In this document: one piece after another, positions 58,860 through 64,000 of the stretch
How positions within the stretch are numbered: position 1 is the first letter of the stretch
Layout of the letters: each line of letters begins with the position of its first letter
NCBI GenBank assembly: GCA_029844215.1
Contig: CM056738.1
Coordinates: forward strand, 68,564,093-68,628,092
Direction: 5' to 3'
Origin: Przewalskia tangutica
Taxonomy: Eukaryota > Streptophyta > Magnoliopsida > Solanales > Solanaceae
Length of the DNA stretch: 64,000 bases
Notes under the pieces: generated by a model
Databases searched by the model: none
What the model saw: the letters and a program-made list of their open reading frames with translations, nothing else
Told to the model about the DNA's origin: nothing
Made by a program: the position numbers and the translations under genes

Positions 58860-61800
58860 TAATCAGGTTCTTGACCATAGCAAACTTAGGTTTATTATTG
58901 CTTGGCTTTATTTTTATTTGTTTTAAATGCCTTAAAATTGCTTGCTTTAATCTTGCATGTTTAGTTGTTTTAATTGCTATTTGCTTTTATTGCTTTCCTT
59001 AAACTGACATTCCGCTCATATTTCCTCCACTCTGGAAAATTCACACTATCACACACTACATTCGAGGTGCGCTGGGTGCATCAGCAAAATTCTTTCTTCA
59101 AAACCCAAATTTAGGAGAGTTGGTAATATACGTGGAGTGTCCGGTCTAACCGGTGGCCGCGTAGCCTTCTCACTCGAGTTGTCCGCTCGGGAATCTTGCG
59201 TCTAGTAAGCCAAATCTTAGAAAGCTTAAGATAGAGCTATACCACCTTTTTTATTAAGTCATGCATGCATAAACCTTAGGTGGGTTAATCCTTGGTATTA
59301 ACGCCACAATTAGAAATCCACCAAACTTGTCGACGGGTTTCACAACCCAACGACCCATTAGCATACTATATGTAGCGTTATGATGATAGACGGATCCAAG
59401 TCTGGTCATGACACACCGAAATTGGAAAAAGTGCACCGTCATTTGGTCGCCATTTCCAACAAAACATTGCAGTTTAACGGCTTGGGCCTATTTATCATAA
59501 TCTTGCATATTTGGCGTTTAGGTCGACCTCTGGCATAAGAGAGGTCCCATGCATATTAGGTGCGCGCTTGATTTGCATGCTTTTGTTTACTATTGTTGTC
59601 GCTAGCAATTCTGTACATATTATTTAATGCAATAATTACCCTTTTAACCCCTGTACATATCATGCTTATAATTCCGGCCACGAGCATTTGCATTTTTGCA
59701 TTTTTCGTTGTCACATTGCAATCAGGGCTTCTACTGCGTAAATCGCTCTTGAACATCGCGATCTAGACTTTGTGAAACATCAACCACCAGTCCGGTCGAA
59801 CCAATCAGGGGAGTCTTTGACTATATTGCAGCACCCTTACATTTTATTATTTTTGTGACTTGCCTACTCTCACTCATTCGTCATATTTTTGCAGGAAGAC
59901 CGTCCTCGCAAATAATCGAGGGCGGCCGAAAAAAAAGGGAAGAAAAAGAAAAAGAAAAAAAATCATCACAAGAATGAGCTGGAGTTATGTTGACGGAAAG
60001 AAGTCAGCTTATACCAGATTCAACGAAGCATCGCTCTGGGTCTTATATTTTGCATTTTTTATACATATTTGCAAGTTCAATTGATATGTCTAGTGTTGAT
60101 TACATAATTCTTTATCATGCATTTTACAATATAATAATCTCAAACTACGCGTGTCTGATTCTCACCATACAGTGTAATACGTAGGCAACCCATCTAGGGT
60201 TCGACACCACCACATAAAAAATAAAAAAATAAAAAAAGGGACATATTTGGTTCACCGATTCATTGCATTTATCCAATCACGTACATTCAATCGTGCATTT
60301 CATTCATTCTACCACAGTCATGCATTTTTTCATTACATTCTTTTACTTTGCATTAGTCTTATAGTGAACAATCATTTGTTTTGCACAGCTTTATTTTTGC
60401 ATTTCTTTCATGAATAAATTCTTTTTAAATCATACGTTTTATAACATATCTGAACGAACTACGCACACCTGATTCTCGTCAAAGATGAGACACGTAAGCA
60501 GCCCTACTCGGGTTCGGTACCATTTATTCAAAAAAATACAAAGATATTTTATTCAAAAAGCATTAAAAAAAAGCTCTTTTAAATATCATTGTTTGACTTG
60601 GTTGATACCAACACAGTTAGGAGTGTGCATAGGAAAGAACGAGTAATAATCAATATGAGTTGACTTCGTGGTAAACCATAGATTCTTTTGGTACCTCTCA
60701 CGCACACCTGTAATGACATTGTCTTGCATGCTTTCAAGATAAGAACGAAACAACCTCATCGTTTCATGTGCATTGTGTGGTGAGTTTTAGAATAAGTTCA
60801 ATGGCATTGCATTGTGATCTAGAACTTGGCTTGAATGTTTGTTGAGACGAAATCCTGAGTAACACTCGGTGTAGGAAATGATCGTAGGCTTTCTTTGACC
60901 CGTTTGAGCTTTTTCAGCCTACCAAGTAACATTATCCGTAGTACACCCCTTTTGAGCCTAAAGCCTATTCTTTTGACAACTGCATACTACACCTATACCC
61001 TTTCTGAGTGTGTACGCACTATCCCTCTCTTGGCCCGACCTTCTTGAGAGCTTTGGAAATGTGTAAGTGGCTGAGAAACTTCTGCGTCGAAGTTTGCAAA
61101 GACAAAAATTGTCAAAGTCCCAAAAGGGAAAATAAAACACAAATGACGACTTCACAAAAGAAGAAATCAAAAGCACCGACATTATAAACAAAAAATGAAT
61201 GAAATGAGAGAATAACTTTGGAAAAAGCGGGCTCCAAACGAAAGATTCAAAAAGAAGTCAGTACAGAAAAACTGGGACAAAAAAAAATCAGCATTAAAGC
61301 ACACAAATATCAAGCACGGACGTAGTCCAACGCTCGAAGAAGGATTAGTCACTTTTACCCAAATGATATCCATCCCTTTCCCCAAGCCTACATTACAAGC
61401 CCGTGACAAGCCCTACATGATCTTATACTGAGGGTTCTCACATTAGTGGATACTTATATGACGGCTAAGCCTATGGTATCACAATTGCATGCATTGAACA
61501 TCTTTTTGAGTGTGAGCGTACTTCTCTAAACGTCCCAAAATTCAAAATACTGGAATATATGTGAGAAATGGGACTTTCTTCAGTGAGGGCATTTGAAACG
61601 TGAGATTACGTGTAGTTCAAAACCTTGGATGCAAGCAAGTGTGTCAATACTTAGGTGTCTGAGGTACCATTTGAAACTATAGGAATTACCCAGAAGTCAG
61701 TTTTGGTTAGACTGGAAGTAAATAACGGAATTTCCACGCGCAATACTAATTGTTGGTATCAACTGAAGTCAGAACGTGATGCTATCTTTCCACCTTTAAA

Positions 61801-62090
61801 AAAAAAATGCATATATAAAAATCCTTATTTTTTGCATCACGAACTACTTCTTGACCTGATTCCCTCGACGGGATACGTAGGCGGCCACATTGGCTTCGGT
61901 CTCATTTTTTAAATTGTACAATCATTTTTTGCATCACGAACTACGTCTTGACCTGATTCCCTCAGCGGGATACTTAGGCGGCCTAAATCGGCTTCAGTCA
62001 CACCATTAGAAATCTTTTCATTGGCTCGCGTGCGACAAAATGCGTTTGATTATTCCGAAAAAGAGATATGAGCAATTTCCACCAGGGTTA
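58860..62090 (+). other. Leader and non-coding body of the second Tat element
   Basis: 58860-59440 matches the leader of the first element. A purine-rich block lies at 59926-59970 (CGGCCGAAAAAAAAGGG, then AAGAAAAAG units). The module GAACTACG...CTGATTC...ATACGTAGGC occurs near 60145, 60458, 61847 and 61939. No gag or pol domain could be read, so the coding region has been deleted. Short ORFs in this stretch (for example 59860-60084, 60958-61191) are not supported. Confidence 0.7.
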
Positions 62091-62095
62091 AGTCC

Positions 62096-62760
62096 GTGCA
62101 GAGACTAGCATGCAGCAAGCATTCGCAGCATCCAAAGAAGTCCGCGAGGCTACATCAAGAATCAACGGCATTAAGAAGCATTCGCAGATCCAAAGAAGTC
62201 CGTGCGGGCTACATCAAGAATCGGCAATCGCAAAGATTGAAGCATTCACGATCCATGAAGTCCTGCAAAGACTACATCAACAATCGCAGCATTCAGCAAG
62301 CATTCACAGCAGAGCAAGTCCGTGAGACTACATCAGCACTCACAACATTCAGTAAGCATTCACAACATCCAGCAAGTCCGCGGCAGATCGTGATCAAGAA
62401 TCGCAGATTCAACATGCATTCACAAAGATTCAGAAGTCCGCGTACGCATAACATCGCAATCGCAGATTCAAAGAAGCATTCACAGCAGAGCAAGTCAGTG
62501 CAGAGACCACATCAGCAATCACAACATTCAGCAAGCATTCGCATCATCCAACAAGCCCGCGCAGAGCATTCAAAGAAGCATTCGCAGATCCAAAGAAGTC
62601 CGCACAGAGATCGTGATCAAGACTGCAACATTCAAAGAAACATTCACAACATTCAACACGTCCGTGCAAGGACGAAATCTCAGCATTTGCAGCATCACAT
62701 CAATACAACCGCCATCACGTCTTATAGGATAACATTCTACTCATACAATTACATTGCTTA
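62096..62760 (+). repeat. Irregular repeat block of the second Tat element
   Basis: GCATTCRCAGCATCCA and CAAGTCCGTGCAGAG words recur at uneven spacing (about 35-60 bases). It is the counterpart of 52300-52800. The 235-codon ORF at 62096-62803 is rich in Ser, Gln, His and Arg only because of the repeat. Confidence 0.88.
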
Positions 62761-63139
62761 TAAATTCATGTGTTATCATTTTTCCTTAACAGTTATGCAC
62801 TAACCTCTTGCTTAAGTCTGAGCATGCAGGCGTCAAGAGCCAAAGCTACAAAGTTGACGCGGATCTACCACTCCTTTCCTAAAACTCACAAGTTTTCTTT
62901 GAAACAGGATTTTCATATTAGCAAAGGCGGGAGCACAACAATAAGCTCATGCGGGTTACAAATGCACAACGTCTATGCAATGACGTTATCTCAACCCGGG
63001 CGAGTCACAAAGCAGGTACGTCCATAAAATGACATCATTTCATTGCAAGCCCATGCAACGGTTTTATCTATGTTTCCTCTATGCAACGACGAGCATCTGC
63101 ATCGCGTCTATGCAACGACGCCATTTCATGTAAGCTTAT

Positions 63140-64000
63140 GCAACGGCTCCATTCATGTTTCGTCCATACAAGACGACAACGCCACACAAGGCGTCATTTG
63201 CATTTCGTCCATACAAGACGACAACGCCCACACCAGGCGTCATTTGCATTTCGTCCATACAAGACGACAACGCCCATACAGGGCGTCATTTGCATTTCGT
63301 CCATACAAGACGACGACGCCCACACAAGGCGTCATTTGCATTTCGTCCATACAAGACGACAACGCCCACACAAGGCGTCATTTGCATTTTGACCATACAA
63401 GACGACAACGCCCACACAAGGCGTCATTTGCATTTCGTCCATACAAGACGACAACGCTCACACAAGGCGTCATTTGCATTTCGTCCATACAAGACGACAA
63501 CGCCCACACAAGGCGTCATTTGCACTTCGTCCATACAAGACGATAACGCCCTCACAAGGCGTCATGTGCACTTCATCCATGTTTCGTCTATGCAACGACG
63601 AACATCGGCATCGCGTTTATGCAACGACGCATTTTCCGTCTATGCAACGATGAGCATCTGCATCACGTCTATACAACGACGAGTATCTGCATCGCGTATA
63701 TGCATCGACGTCATCTTATGTAAGCCTATGCAACGGCTTCATCCATGTTTCGTCCATACAAGACGACAACGCTCATACAAGACGTCATTTGCATTTCGTC
63801 TATACAAGACGACGACGCCCACACAAGGCGTCATTTGCATTTCGTCCATACAAGACGACAACGCCCACACAAGGCGTCATTTGCATTTCTTCCATACAAG
63901 ACGACAACACCCACACAAGGCGTCATTTGCATTTCGTCCATACAAGACGACAACGCCCACACAAGGCGTCATTTGCATTTTGTCCAAACATGACGACAAC
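63140..64000 (+). repeat. 46-bp minisatellite with paired stem-loops
   Basis: First block about 63149-63563 (about nine units; GCGTCATTTG starts at 63191, 63237, 63283, 63329 and onward, exactly 46 apart), then a spacer of related CTATGCAACGACG words, then a second block from 63741 to the window end. Each unit has two short hairpins. ORFs across it are by-products. Confidence 0.96.

Larger units (their letters stand above)
57467..64000 (+). mobile_element. Second Tat-type element, plus strand, runs off the window
   Basis: LTR end (58838), primer site (58842-58859), leader, modules and 3'-type tandem arrays follow one another on the plus strand. The order matches the first Tat element, but no gag is readable between leader and arrays. 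The 3' LTR lies beyond the window. It is related to, but clearly diverged from, the minus-strand element. Confidence 0.78.

Noticed and set aside
62096..62803. 235-codon Ser/Gln/His/Arg-rich ORF
   Set aside because: Lies within irregular non-coding repeats of the Tat element, with an equivalent, differently framed block at 52300-52800.
63043..63993. 167-, 103- and 82-codon ORFs with repeated RPYKTTTPTQGVICISS-like units
   Set aside because: By-products of the 46-bp array; the unit is not a multiple of three, so the frame rotates through all readings.
1..64000. tRNA or rRNA genes
   Set aside because: No cloverleaf or rRNA core sequence was seen on either strand. The tRNA-like matches are only primer-binding sites of LTR elements.

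Overview
This is a nuclear plant sequence, almost certainly from a dicot and most probably from Solanaceae (Nicotiana or Solanum type). Reasons: the only intact gene is a six-exon cell-wall invertase that closely resembles tobacco and tomato enzymes; its first intron holds a degenerate SINE of the Solanaceae TS type; and nearly everything else is Ty3/gypsy, Ty1/copia, CACTA and hAT sequence of plant kinds. Family assignments rest on recognised motifs, since no database search could be run.

Layout. 1-1491: microsatellite and remains of two copia-type elements. 1492-8177: a minus-strand Athila-type element with two LTRs, a broken gag and a protease relic, but no reverse transcriptase or integrase. 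8178-10513 and 15855-16290: older retroelement-derived DNA, split by a CACTA transposon (10517-15851, TSD AAT) that has a decayed TNP2-type transposase, a Ulp1-like protease relic and an hAT MITE near one end. 16291-18336: invertase upstream region with a TATA box. 18337-22456: invertase (582 aa) with the classic 9-nt mini-exon and two small transposons in intron 1. 22457-24875: downstream DNA with a tandem duplication, a MITE-like remnant and a broken two-exon piece of the 40S ribosomal protein S14 (uS11) gene.

24876-57466: a copia 3' end, then one large minus-strand Tat/Ogre-type element (LTRs 25893-28981 and 56279-57466; gag only). Inside it sits a four-part nest of one Tekay/Del-like LTR family: an outer solo-type LTR (29318-50859, TSD ATAGG), a plus-strand element inside it (31423-49496), a minus-strand element inside that one's 5' LTR (33232-40988, TSD CCACT), and a solo LTR inside its 3' LTR (45846-49042, TSD TAGCC). 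57467-64000: a second, related Tat element on the plus strand, head to head with the first, ending in a 46-bp minisatellite that runs off the window.

How it works together: the invertase is the only locus likely to make a working protein. It would be secreted and split sucrose in the cell wall. No LTR element here carries an intact pol, so all would depend on enzymes supplied elsewhere. The unusual material is in the non-coding parts: LTR minisatellites that differ between copies of one family, Tat 3'-region arrays, a repeated Tat module of unknown role, and one element whose two LTRs disagree in a way that suggests either array conversion or sequence error.
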